Of a stretch of DNA of 64,000 nt, positions 1 through 10,243 are shown piece after piece (position 1 is the stretch's first letter; every line of letters begins with the position of its first letter). The notes beneath the pieces are model-generated. The model saw only the letters and a program-made list of their open reading frames with translations, made no database searches and was not told the origin of the DNA. This stretch comes from Thuidium tamariscinum (taxonomy: Eukaryota; Streptophyta; Bryopsida; Hypnales; Thuidiaceae). The translations under genes were made by a program, and so were the position numbers. The stretch covers positions 27,605,501-27,669,500 of the forward strand of contig OX344749.2 in the NCBI GenBank assembly GCA_947034885.2, read 5' to 3'.

Positions 1-404
1 CGTATGTCATTCACGTCGATGGAAATGGCAAAGCCAAAGGAATTCATAGACATAAATGGCAAGCGGCAATTCGAGGACAATGTGGACGGCTTGATCCAAG
101 CCTGGACAACATAAACCACCATCCCAAGCATCTGGTGAACAGTATCTGGCAAGCTCTAGAAAGTGAGTGGGAATTTCAAGGCTTCACCCATAGGGCGCGG
201 GAGATGTTTGAGCGGTCTGCCACCAAATGCATGAGAAACAGGAAAATGCAATTGAAGTACAAATCACAGAAAGCGACTGATGGAAAGAAACCGGACGACG
301 TCAGCAGAAATCACTGGTGTAAGATAGTGGAGTTGTCAAAGAAATCAGGAAAAGAACCGACGTCCGCAATCTCCGTGTTGAGCACATTAAAAGGAAAGGA
401 GTAG
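1..404 (+). pseudogene. CACTA/En-Spm-like transposon protein, N-terminal fragment
   Basis: One frame is open from base 3 at the window edge to a stop at 404, so the piece enters from outside the window and no start codon is assigned. It encodes about 133 residues. A segment of the type G-x-P/H, RHKWQAAIRGQ, then IWQALESEWEF, is followed by a basic stretch with SATKCMRNRK and a later GKKPDDVSR. This order (short DNA-binding-like part, W-x-x-L/I-x-x-x-F/W, then S-x-x-NR-x-K, basic and glycine-rich) is what I know from plant CACTA-class transposon proteins. A matching C-terminal module lies at 2735-3037 on the same strand. No transposase catalytic core is visible, and the frame dies at 404, so I treat it as a decayed fragment or first exon of an inactive element. 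Homology is judged by eye only. Confidence 0.45.
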
Positions 405-2734
405 GTATCAGGTGATCACCAGGAAGATGGACGACCGCCACTTCAATTACTGGTACGTTGACTGCCATCCAGTAGAAATTATTCACTACGTGTTTGCAAT
501 AGTTTCAGTCGTTATGGAGGAATGTTTTACGTGTCAGAGTAATGTGTGTTCATGAATTATAAGATTAAGAGAGCTGTGCGTGTTGGCAGTCGAATTCACA
601 ATTATATATGTGGAATAGCGATTCCCTCTTGTATTTTGCTTTTATAACTGGACTGCCAGATTTTAGGTGAAGGAAGTAAAGAATTCCGTGAACATCGATC
701 GAAGCGTGTCAAGGAGATTGGAAATTTTGCAGTCAACATGTCGATAACATGTAAAAGTAGAAATGTCATCGTCAATCGTAGCTCCGAATCTGTTATTGTG
801 AGGTGAGTGTTCTTTGTCATGGAGTGGTAGACTTTTTTTTGGCAGTGGAGTGAAGAACAGATCGGAAATGACAGTTTGAAGACTGGGAAAGTCGAAGACG
901 TCGTCCAAAGTTTCGGGGAAGATGAAGTTGAAGCTAAGATTCGAAATTTGTAGTCGGAGTTGCTGAGGCTTCAGGAAGCAAGAAAGGTCAGTTTGTCGAT
1001 ATGGGAGTGCATGTTGTTAAGTCAGGTGGACATGGAATTAACGTACTCACTAGTTTCTGTGGAGTATTTTTGCTCTTGTGAATACTGACTTCGTTACTTC
1101 TTCATTGAATAAAATTGTGTGGTGCGGGTCGTGAAGTTTGGAGTGCGATCGATATCCCTCCTCTGTAATATGCTGTGACCGGGAGCTTTTGCAGTTGATG
1201 GGTGTGTGCTATTAAGGGGGTATGGAACATGGAGGAGATGAACGTGCTTTTTATTAGTCGAAATGATAAGTGTGCAGGGAAATTATCATGCTCGACAGGA
1301 AGCCACCTTGCCGGGATCCAGTGAAGCAGGAGAGAAACTTCCGAGTACTTTCTGGGAGGAAGGTGAATTGTACATGTTCAATTGAAACTGAACTACTTGT
1401 TATGGCTGTCTTTGTTATTGACAGATTAGTTTGAAACCAATGTGAGTCCTGAAGTACAAAGTTTGCCGCATCAGAGATGACTCCATCGACAGCATGTTCC
1501 AGTAGTCGAATGAACATTCCATTCATTGAAGGATTTAGTCTGAATATGTGAGGAATAAGTGAATTTTTGTACAGTCCTGTTGACCGTGAAGAGAGTGCAC
1601 CGAGTTCTTGAAGAAACGGAGGAGTTGTGAATTGAATTTCGTTTCGGAGTTGTGGTCTCTCGGTAGTACTAGTGGAGGACGGCAGTCTGAGTGCGTAGTC
1701 GTTGGGAACAAGTGAATGATGAGAAGTAAGAGGGTCCAGTGTTTTGAGTTAATGGAATGCCTAACGTTGATATGCTTCTCACATGCCATTGTCCTATATT
1801 CGGTGTAGTGTAAGAGTGCTTTTATTTTCCTTCCAGACACGAAGGAAATCTCTGCTCTCGAACCACAGGACTTCATTCCAGTATTTGTGTATTGAAGTAC
1901 GGTTGAAGGGTGTGCAAGAATGTATAGAAGTGCATAGGAAATTGTTGAAAAGCTTTGAATTAATTGAAAGCAACAAGTAGCTCTTGCAGTAAATCATGCA
2001 AAAGTCAGAAGAAGAGTTGAAGTTACAATGTGTGTGCACTTGCAGGAGGAACGAAAGAGAACGCGCAGCCAACTAATTGGAATGACGAAGTCTTACTCGG
2101 GTCGTGTTCAAGGCATCAGTTGAAGCCACCGGAGTCAGTGGCTTCAGGGAAGGGGTCCACTGGAGTGGAAGTGAAGAAGAAGTCGTCATTACTGAAGGAG
2201 TTTAAAAAATTCGAGGAAGATGAATCAGCATCAGACGTCCGGGAATCGCAGGTCAGTTTCCCTTGAATGCACGGACGGAAGTCTTCAATTTTGCTCGTGA
2301 ATCAGTGAATCCTGTGATGCATTAGTAGTGATCGATCCTTAAGTGTGTCGTATGCACGTCATATATTGAAGAATGAGTGAAGAGGTTGTTGCTACGTGAC
2401 TCTGTTATTTAGAAGTTCTGATTATTGTGCGTTCAAGAAGTGAGGAAGCCTATGCAGGAGTGAGGTCCGCAATCCCTGATCAATTGCGACGTCCAATACA
2501 GTGTGGTTTAAATTGCATGTTCTTCATGGGACGGGAAAGAATTTATGTATGAGAGGTCCTTGTTGTGAATGAATGCAAGTGCTGTGGGACGAAAGTGAAG
2601 TATTTGCTTGGAGGTCGTCAATGTCACAGCTCAAGCTTTTCGTACAGTTATATAACCATGTGTGTTTCATTATTTCCTTTGCAAGCTTGCATTCATTTGT
2701 ATTGTTTGCACTGAATAAAAGGAAGCTGAAATGA
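405..2734. other. Interior of the transposon remnant, no confident gene
   Basis: This stretch has many short ORFs on both strands and no recognisable product. A lysine/glutamate-rich open stretch at 2030-2266 (+) could be an exon or relic of the same element, but nothing in it is diagnostic. The region lies between the two transposon-protein fragments and is most simply read as its introns or decayed body. Confidence 0.35.
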
Positions 2735-3037
2735 ATGTTACTGATGCAGATGGGATGCGGTGACCTTGTCCGCCTGTTCGCACAAGTCAATGGAATAGAG
2801 AAGGAGATAGCGAAAGGTATTGTAATGGGTCTGGCAGGCTCGAAAATTGCAAGGAAAGTTATTCCTCAAGGATGGCGTTGTATCAAAGTCACATCATGTA
2901 CATGCTATGCTGGTAGTGTGCCTTGTCCATCTCCAAATGCATGGACGGAGCAGGTGAAACAGCAGAGCGTCAAGGAAGCAAGCGGTCGAACTATAGTGTG
3001 GCCCGATTCGCTTCTGCATACCTTGCTGCCAAATTGA
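2735..3037 (+). pseudogene. CACTA/En-Spm-like transposon protein, C-terminal module
   Basis: This 100-residue ORF has the order EIAKGIV, then IARKVIPQGWRCIKVTS, a proline-bearing spacer, and finally ASGRTIVWPDSLL before the stop. Plant transposon proteins often end with this arrangement: an 'AKG.V' strand, a 'G..L/W...V.V' strand, a variable linker, and a closing 'A.G..I.WP...L'. The match in order and spacing is good although divergent. The ORF opens with TTG in the reading used here, so the true upstream exon boundary is unknown. It is probably the last exon or a relic of the element whose N-terminal part is at the left edge. Confidence 0.5.
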
Positions 3038-3063
3038 CTTCATACCTTGCTGCCAATTGACTT
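3017..3063. repeat. Short tandem duplication at end of transposon ORF
   Basis: A block of about 23 bases beginning CATACCTTGCTGCC is repeated back to back, with one A missing in the second copy. The first copy contains the last codons and stop of the transposon C-terminal ORF. Confidence 0.7.
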
Positions 3064-5537
3064 CAGCGGCCTTGAAGAGAAGTTTGAAGTTATTTCATTT
3101 TCTGTTGGCTGAACACCATCTTTGAGCCACATGTTCAATTCAAGGTTCAGCCCCAACAGAGGAGGGCAATTTATAGTGTAATGACTACGACTTGAAGTAG
3201 AAGTTAGTATGTAGTTCTGTTTTGTTTTTCCATGCACACTCCTCAGACGAAACTGCATATAGCATGGAGATGTAGCAGTTGTAAGCAGAAACGTAGGTAC
3301 CCCTGTGTTTATAAAAAGACTTATGAATAAATTAAATTATGCTTTCAAAAGAAGAGAATATGCTGTTTATTCTTTAGAATTCTACCATTCCTACGGAGAC
3401 ATGTGGCCCTCTTTGATGAGGAATTTGAAAAAATACCATGCAGGAATTTACCAGAGTAAGCACTGTTCCTGCAGTTCAAAGCAGTTAGAAACTGCCAAGT
3501 GTGAAGGGAGGAACGCACTCCAAAAAAACTACCGAAGTGAAAATGCCAGAGTGATAATGGGAGTGAAAAACTCAATGATTACCACAATAGATTTCTACAT
3601 GTGAAAAGTGCATTTACTCTTTGCTGGAAGTACAGCACCTGTCTAATGAAGCCGGTATATTGAAGCATGTCCTAGACAGAAGTTTTCCAGCCGATTCTAC
3701 TGAAAGTACGCAACCTTCCAGTATGCCGTTTCTGACTGAATACTTCGCTTAAAGAACCAGCTTCTCTTGTAGTGAATAGCCAGTCTATTCAGTTGAAGGC
3801 TGGTCAACCAGGTTGACCCAAGCTGAATACAGAACCTACTTGCTACTTAGCACTCCCTTGAGTGCTGGACACACCTCACCTCCGTTTTGAGTCCGGTTGC
3901 TGGACTGGAGTGCTGGAGCAAAAACTTTGCAATCTCTCCACTTGCAAATTCACGATCATACTCTCCAACACAAACACGATACAAGTGCAATTGAAGTCCA
4001 TAACATTGGAGATTGGAGTTTAGAAGAAGGAGTTAGCCCAAGGAGAACCAACCGTTTGGAATGGTTGACTTTTTAACCATATTTTAATTTAGAAGAGATA
4101 CAACTAGGAAAAAACAAAGGAAAGAATAGTTTGACTTTGGAGTCGTTCTAGAGGTTGCTAAATTAGAGAAGAAATTGGAAAACCTTAGTTGTTGTAGAGT
4201 TTGACTTTAGAAACCATTTAACAACTAATTTGTAGGTTAAATTATATCCGCTTATTTTATGTGTTGACTTTTAAGGTTATTTGGAAAGATAAGGAAGCGG
4301 TCCAAAAGATAAGAAAAATTCCCAAAAAGAAAGAAAAGAAGAATGGAGATATAGGAGATAGTATAACACCCAAGGTATAATTCGCGTGCCAAGTACATCA
4401 TTCAAACCAAGCGTATTGGAGATGGAGGTGGAATTAGCGCCACGTGGAGAATTGATGGGAATGCACGAAGACCCCGAGGTTGCTATGTTGGAGGTTAGTT
4501 TTTAAACCTATTTTCTCATTTACCCTTCTTCTTGATTTTATCTAAATTAGATTCTAGTCTAGACAACGTATCAACTAGGTGATTCTTCAATTAGAGTTAA
4601 ACATAATCAATTAGCATAGGAAAGTTCCCTAATTCAAACCAAAGACAACAATTCGAACAAACATTCTAAAGATAATCCAAACCAACAATATTTCCAAGAT
4701 TAAACCAAAGTTAGAGAAATTAGGCTTTAGAAATCTAGACAATTGATTAGAACTAAAAGTAGAAGGATAAAACCCAAAAAGCACTTCCAAGGTAAAAAAC
4801 AAGAAATAGGTAAATTTTGGAGAACCGGACAACGGTCAAAGTTTACTTATAATTCATTTTATCCAAGGATTTAAAAGGTGGAATTTGAATTAGGATTAAA
4901 ACCAAGAAAGATAAAAGTCAACTAAGGATTGGACTCTTCGGTAAAAAAGGAATTCAATTAGGTAATTTTGATGAACCGGTTAAACGGTCAAAATTTACCA
5001 TAAGAAATTCATGTTTACTTCACCGTCAAAAGTTGAGGTTTTACTTCTGGGAAGGTAAAATTATTCTTTTTGGGCTAAACCCAATTCACTTATTCCAGTA
5101 TTAGCCAAAATAGTCAAGATTAGTCAAGACAAACATCAGTTAAATCAAAAACCAATTAAAGACAAGATAAGAATAGAATTATCCAAAAGATATCTTAGAA
5201 CGGAAAAAACCCAAAGAAAGGAGAAGCTTAGCAAAGACTTAGGCCTTGAAGGAATAGGAAGTAACCAAAGACACTCATTTGATTCCGATAGATAGACCTT
5301 TATCAATCACAAGTGCGGAAACCAAGTGGCTAACTTTTAAAATCCAAGGATAATTAACTCAGCATTTGCCAATAGACGAATTAGGAGTAGGAATTAGAAA
5401 GATCCATTGCTTGGAAGGCGTAATTGGATTACACGTAGGTTAGACACCCACTAGGAATCACACATAAAAGAGTAGAACGTGGTTGTGTACACTTTATTCC
5501 AAGGGTGGGAATAAAGCGCCTACACAGCGCCACGATA
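3064..5537. other. AT-rich noncoding region, no supported gene
   Basis: A 99-residue ORF at 3305-3604 (+) shows no motif I recognise. From about 4000 onwards the plus strand is A/G-rich, with many stops in all frames. Part of it is internally repeated (see 4805-5017). It could be old retroelement DNA downstream of the minus-strand ORFs at 5.5-7.2 kb, but no LTR pair or primer-binding site was found. Confidence 0.4.
4805..5017. repeat. Imperfect ~55-bp direct repeat, ~153-bp spacing
   Basis: The blocks at about 4805-4860 and 4958-5017 share the order TAGGTAA-TTTT, GAACCGG, AACGGTCAAA, TTTAC, then TTCAT. They are about 80 percent alike by eye and lie in the same orientation, suggesting an old tandem duplication within repeat-derived DNA. 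Confidence 0.5.
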
Positions 5538-6461
5538 CTAGGAGTCCAAGTTGGCGCCGTCGTTGACGTCGGCATCATGCCCGCCATCGTTCATTCCATC
5601 TGACAACAGTAGTGGCTGATTTGAATTTCTCCCCCCCTTTTTCGAACGCGTCCATTTTCCCCGTCCTCGTAACGGTCTCTTTCCAGCTTCTTCAAGCCCC
5701 CCTTCCCGTGCCTTGTATTCCAATGTCATCGATTGCATCTGATTTGTTCTACAGGAGCGAGCTACCGTTTCATGACAAGGGCCTTGCTTAGTATCACCTC
5801 GCCCATACTTGAGGATTGGTGGTTGGGAAGCCGGAGTGTGTAGTCGTGGGCGTGGTCGTCCTGCAGCCTTGTAGGTGTCCTCAAACATTGTGGAGTCCGA
5901 GTCCACTTCTCTCTGCATGGGGTCATATTCAGCCGCTCCTCCGCTCCCCAGGTCACCATCGCTGTTGGAGTCATTGACATCATCTCCAGGTGAAGACGAT
6001 CCTTCACTAATGTCGTTGTCGTCTGTACTGAAGAAGTCGTCCCCCGAAGAAGGATGTGCATGCCCTTCGACGTCAGTTCCACTCTCATGCGCGCCTTGCC
6101 GTCCAGGGACATCATAACCTTTGACTCCATGTAGAACGGGTCCAGGTCCATACTGTGCGTTTCTTCCCTGCCGTTGCCTTTCAATCCGTAACGCTGCACC
6201 CGAGCAAATCTCGATCTCCTCCCCGTCATCAAATCGGACAAGTAAGTACACCACATTTGTCGTGGGATCCAATCGTTCACTGAGAACGTGTGCTACAGTC
6301 CACTCTTCAGTTTCCAATGATGTCTCTAAGTCTACTTCTTTCCTCAGTAGCTGCCTTTGTATTTTTACTACTTCTAATCTATTGTTGGCCGGGATAGGTG
6401 CATCAAAATTTTTTGACAACGGTGTCCTGACTTGTGGTGTTGACTTCGTTGTTGGTGACCG
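5538..6461 (-). CDS. Hypothetical acidic protein with chromo/Tudor-knot-like segment
   Basis: The frame is open from just after a TGA near 6462-6464 down to the stop at 5538. The best marked part, starting near 6419, has about 293 residues. No ATG lies near the front of the frame, so it probably continues the upstream ORF by splicing or read-through rather than being an independent gene. Residues about 38-72 (W-T-V-A-H-V-L-S-E-R, then V-V-Y-L-L-V-R-F-D-D-G) resemble a chromodomain or Tudor-knot strand pattern. A long acidic Ser/Asp/Gly region with EGSSSPGDDVND follows. The C-terminus is basic (RGRGKWTRSKKGGR). A chromatin- or DNA-binding role, or a retroelement accessory protein, would fit; neither is proved. 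Confidence 0.4.
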   Translation of the reverse strand, partial: RSPTTKSTPQVRTPLSKNFDAPIPANNRLEVVKIQRQLLRKEVDLETSLETEEWTVAHVLSERLDPTTNVVYLLVRFDDGEEIEICSGAALRIERQRQGRNAQYGPGPVLHGVKGYDVPGRQGAHESGTDVEGHAHPSSGDDFFSTDDNDISEGSSSPGDDVNDSNSDGDLGSGGAAEYDPMQREVDSDSTMFEDTYKAAGRPRPRLHTPASQPPILKYGRGDTKQGPCHETVARSCRTNQMQSMTLEYKAREGGLEEAGKRPLRGRGKWTRSKKGGRNSNQPLLLSDGMNDGGHDADVNDGANLDS

Positions 6462-7212
6462 TCAGAGTAATGGTATGCCGGAACTTGGTAAGAGCCCAAG
6501 CTCCGTCAACTTCTGCAGAGCCACCGTTGTCTCTTGCTCGACAACCGTCACTCTCATCCCCTCTGCGTCGATGTTGAACCCCGTCGTGGTCCGGTGATCG
6601 ATATGCGGAAGTGGGATCGATCGATCTGCTGCAGTTGCTGTCGATCTCTTCTTGCTCGGTTGATCTTCCGCATCCACCATCTGGTCCGGGAAGCCCACTT
6701 GCTTGTCTTCGCCTACTGTACACGATGATGGCGCGCTCCTCCGTACTTCGTGGGATTCTCGACTCTGATCCAGTGTCGGCCTCATGTGCTGCATGCCTCC
6801 ATTCAATTGCCTCGCCTGACTCTTGAGACTCTTCATGCTCTATTTTAGGGAAAGGGAAGATGTGATCCCTAAGCGTTGCAAATAATTTAGTTGAGAAACC
6901 GCCTCTCTGCCCTACAGGTCTGAAACGTTTCCATCCTAATAGGAGAGCACTCCAGCGCAACCACAGGAACCTAAGATGAGCTGGAGATTGATCGAAATGG
7001 AATGGACCACTATTATCACTCTCTAATTTTGGCAAGCTGATGAGGTAATTTTCATCTAGCATGGCCATCATGTACCCAATCTGCCATCTTCTTGCATTGT
7101 GTTTGATCAGTAATTCAGAAGCTATGGCAGCAGCCTCTTCCGCGCACCAACTAGGATGCGGGATGGGTTCTGGCAAGTGATCAAAATGTCTCTGAGCGCT
7201 ATACTTCGACAT
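6403..7212 (-). CDS. Hypothetical protein, ORF 1 of an overlapping minus-strand pair
   Basis: This 269-codon ORF starts at a clear ATG (MSKYSAQ). The first ~125 residues look coding: proline- and tryptophan-bearing, with LLLGWKRFRP and KIEHEES. I do not recognise a family. After about residue 125 this frame becomes arginine-, serine- and glycine-rich with little pattern. The neighbouring frame (6836 to 6462) instead encodes a more convincing sequence containing AEGMRVTVVEQETTV and LQKLTELGLLP. The real protein may therefore change frame near 6830-6700 through an intron or an old frameshift. The next ORF (5538-6461) lies in that second frame after one TGA. A retroelement or lineage-specific gene are both possible. 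Confidence 0.4.
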   Translation of the reverse strand: MSKYSAQRHFDHLPEPIPHPSWCAEEAAAIASELLIKHNARRWQIGYMMAMLDENYLISLPKLESDNSGPFHFDQSPAHLRFLWLRWSALLLGWKRFRPVGQRGGFSTKLFATLRDHIFPFPKIEHEESQESGEAIEWRHAAHEADTGSESRIPRSTEERAIIVYSRRRQASGLPGPDGGCGRSTEQEEIDSNCSRSIDPTSAYRSPDHDGVQHRRRGDESDGCRARDNGGSAEVDGAWALTKFRHTITLTVTNNEVNTTSQDTVVKKF

Positions 7213-8405
7213 TGCTAACTGTAGAAATTTCTAGCGTTCTCTCCACTTTCAATTTCGGCATTGCAATTGCTATCCACGCTTTGCTTTCGCGGACCCCTCA
7301 AGAAGATCAGAGCATTCTCGTTTGGGTCCGCCGCCATTTCCTTCAGTGTTGCCGTGAGTTGTCGACGTTGAGTAATTACAATCTCGAACTCGTTGAAGCG
7401 GGTCCCTCTTTTGAAGTATTTTTTAGTTGATTATGTCCTCGTGTCTAGTCCATGTGGAGGAGGCCTAACTGCTCTCTATCTTGTCCAAGTTTCATGAATT
7501 GCCCATTTACTGGCAGGTCAGAGATGCGGATAGGCTCTCTCAAACTTGGTCACACAATATGTTTTCCATGGTCAGTCGCAGCAGTTTGGAAGAGAAAACT
7601 TTGAAACATGCCCGCTTCACATATTTGGGCACTCCACTCTTGAACTTTGCACGCCCTCCCCTTCCTGTTTTTTGGACAGTTTTTATTTTGGAAAAATCAC
7701 AAGCGGCTAAATCATTGCACTGACAGTATTGCCGTGTACACAACTTGACGTACTACCTGATTACCACAGTTCTGGATGAATTACTGTCATCCCTTTGCAA
7801 CCACGGGAGATATTCTTCATCCAAACGCCACAAAATGGCATCGCCGGCGTTTAGGGGTTAATAATTTACATCCATGTTGCAATGTGTACAATGTTGTAGA
7901 CATTCTACAATGACATAAATAAAGTAAATTTTGGACAAACCATTTTAAATATATAAAACACCTTACCACCACCACTGGTGTGTGAGTGAGTAAGGTATCA
8001 GGCTCTAAAATAAAGCGGGCATTAAGAATGGAACCTATAAATGGCATTGAAATGGACAATATGTGGTTCTTAAATGGACCTCTATATTCATTGAATGAAA
8101 TGAAGATAGAAGCATTGGGAATAGTGAGAGCCAATCATTCTCCTTGCTTTTTCATATTTTCTTTGAAATTGCAAGTGAACCATTCATGGAGGATCTAGGG
8201 ACATAAATAGGGACCTACAACCCATTTTGTTTGAAAATTCATAACTAATTCAAAAATGCTCCAAAAAATATGAAATCACTTGTGTTAGATTCCTCATCTA
8301 TTTTTCTTCCTCTGAAAAATGGGCTAGAAATATTTCTGTTTGTTTAATTACATGAAAAAGGCAGATCAGCTCTTAGATGCTCCATTCCTGAGCCTTCTAC
8401 CTTAT
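7213..8405. other. Intergenic, includes promoter side of the minus-strand ORFs
   Basis: Only short ORFs without recognisable content are present. The first few hundred bases would hold the promoter of the minus-strand ORF that starts at 7212, but I see no clear TATA box. Confidence 0.4.
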
Positions 8406-8408
8406 GGA

Positions 8409-8484
8409 TTTGGTGAGAGAATGTGATACTACAAAATGGGTGAGAGAGTGTGATATTACAAAAAGTGAGAGAATGTGATATTAT
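8409..8484. repeat. Short tandem repeat, unit about 26-29 bp
   Basis: Three imperfect units of the type GTGAGAGAATGTGATATTA with AC-rich spacers follow one another directly. They lie at a sharp change from AT-rich DNA (left) to GC-richer DNA (right). Confidence 0.65.
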
Positions 8485-10243
8485 GGAGAACATCAGTGGA
8501 CCGATATTCTTTCAAGTCGGTTTCAACGCACGTTCGGACGGCCAGGTTGTAGGCGCCTTAACTTATGCCGCAGGGGACTTGCGTCAAAGCCCTTGTCAGT
8601 CGTTAAGTTTCTCTTCGCTGCCGCGTTTCGGTACTGTTCTCGAAGCTCCAGACGCCTGGACTCCTGGAGCTTCTCTTTGCGTTGACGGATCTCTGGGGAA
8701 AGCTCACCCCATATCGCTAGAGCTGCTCTTCAGTCATCCTGCAAGCCTCCCCATCGACGTTTTCAACATTCTAGGGTACGAACTAGCATCTCCTTGCAAT
8801 GATTGGCGCTGAGGAAAGCCAGAAGAGCAGTTCAAGCGGTGCGGACTCTGCAAGTAGTGGACTGAACTGGGTTTGGCAAAACATCACAAGCTAAGCTAGC
8901 CTCTGTTTCGAAGGAGATTGAGTCTTGTGTGGGAGATTCATTCCGGGGCTGAACTAGCTAGGTAGCAGCTAGTGAGGTTGTGGGTGGTGAGAGCTGCTTA
9001 AGTTAGCCCTCTTTCAGGGTTTGGTGTCGGTGGTTTGAAACTACTGACCGTGGTTACGGAAAGCTTTGAATCGCTGGTGGTTGCACTGAAGGGATGGTCG
9101 GGGATGTTGACTGGTTCGAACTACTTGTAGGCTGGATGCCTGTGGGGGATTGTAGGGTTCACAACTTGGTCCAGCACCATGTTATCTGTGGCGCCCGGGG
9201 CGTCGATCAGCTTCTCTGTCGTGGGGACCATCTTGAGGGTTTGGCGTGCTTTGGCGGAACGCACTCGAGGATTGAATGACACTTACTTGGTGAGCATTGG
9301 CACGCCCTGGCCTACTTCGTCTTCATGCTTGAAGCCCTCTTTTCTGGAATTCATGGGGTAGAACTCGCCGTAAAGAAGTTTTTGTTGGGGATACTTATAG
9401 TAGTCTATTTTTTTGTATCTTCTTGTTAGCGAATGTCCGAGGATTTCGACGCACCAAAGAATGTGGTATTTGGATACGGGATGTGAAAGTTATGAGGGTT
9501 CAAAGTTTTGGTGGTAGATCACCTAAAATTGACACTTGAACAGATGCTTTTTCTGATTTTTAAGGCGGTGGGTTTTAGTCAGTGGCGATGTCTGGTGATT
9601 TTTAGGTCGAAGTAGTTACCATGGTGCACCACTCTGGGGTCGAGTCAGACCTACCCTGCAGAGTTTCATCCGAGAATCCGCAGGTGATATTGCAGAGGAA
9701 TGGCGAGAACTGTAGCATGATCTAGAAATGTAGCATATGTTTTAGATTTTGTTGCCCACGGTCCACTTTGGGAAGGAGTGAATGCTGTTCTATAACCCAG
9801 GAACATTCGTTTTCCGTTTCTGAAGACGCACTTCTCTTTGCCGGTTTCAGGTTCTTGTATTTGTAATTCTTACCCCCTGAAGGATCAAGAAACCTAAATT
9901 GGTCCTCATTTGTTTTTGAAATTCTTACCCCCTAAAGGACCAAGAAACCTTAATTGGTCCTCATTTGTTTTGAAGTACTTTGAGTGGGTTATGTGGGGAC
10001 TTTCTTTTTTGTGTTCAATTTTATTTTATTTTGATCAGTATGTGCAATTTTGTTTACTAATTGCGGTGAATTGAGATTTTAACTTCATTGGAATTATACT
10101 TTTCACAGTATTATTAAGGTTCATTCTCGATCCATGAATGACTATTTGAGGTCTTGGTGTATGATTTTCCGGGTCACGCAGTGCGGTGTATCCCCCGAAA
10201 TGGTTTGGAAAAATGTTCAGTCTGACATGTTCAACCTTCTGTT
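8485..10243 (+). other. Probable leader/promoter region of the kinase gene
   Basis: Base composition is richer in G and C than the left flank and continues into the kinase gene. A 109-codon open stretch starting at ATG 8483 (MENISGPIFF) ends at 8812 and resembles no family I know. The most economical view is a long 5' untranslated leader, perhaps with introns, before the ATG at 10244. No promoter could be fixed. Confidence 0.35.
9853..9974. repeat. Tandem duplication, ~60-bp unit, upstream of kinase
   Basis: Two adjacent blocks contain ATTCTTACCCCCTRAAGGA, then CAAGAAACCTWAATTGG, then TCCTCATTTGTTTT. They differ at only a few positions, so the duplication is recent. Confidence 0.75.

Noticed and set aside
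3305-3604. 99-codon ORF (+)
   Set aside because: No recognisable domain; probably a chance frame in repeat-derived DNA.
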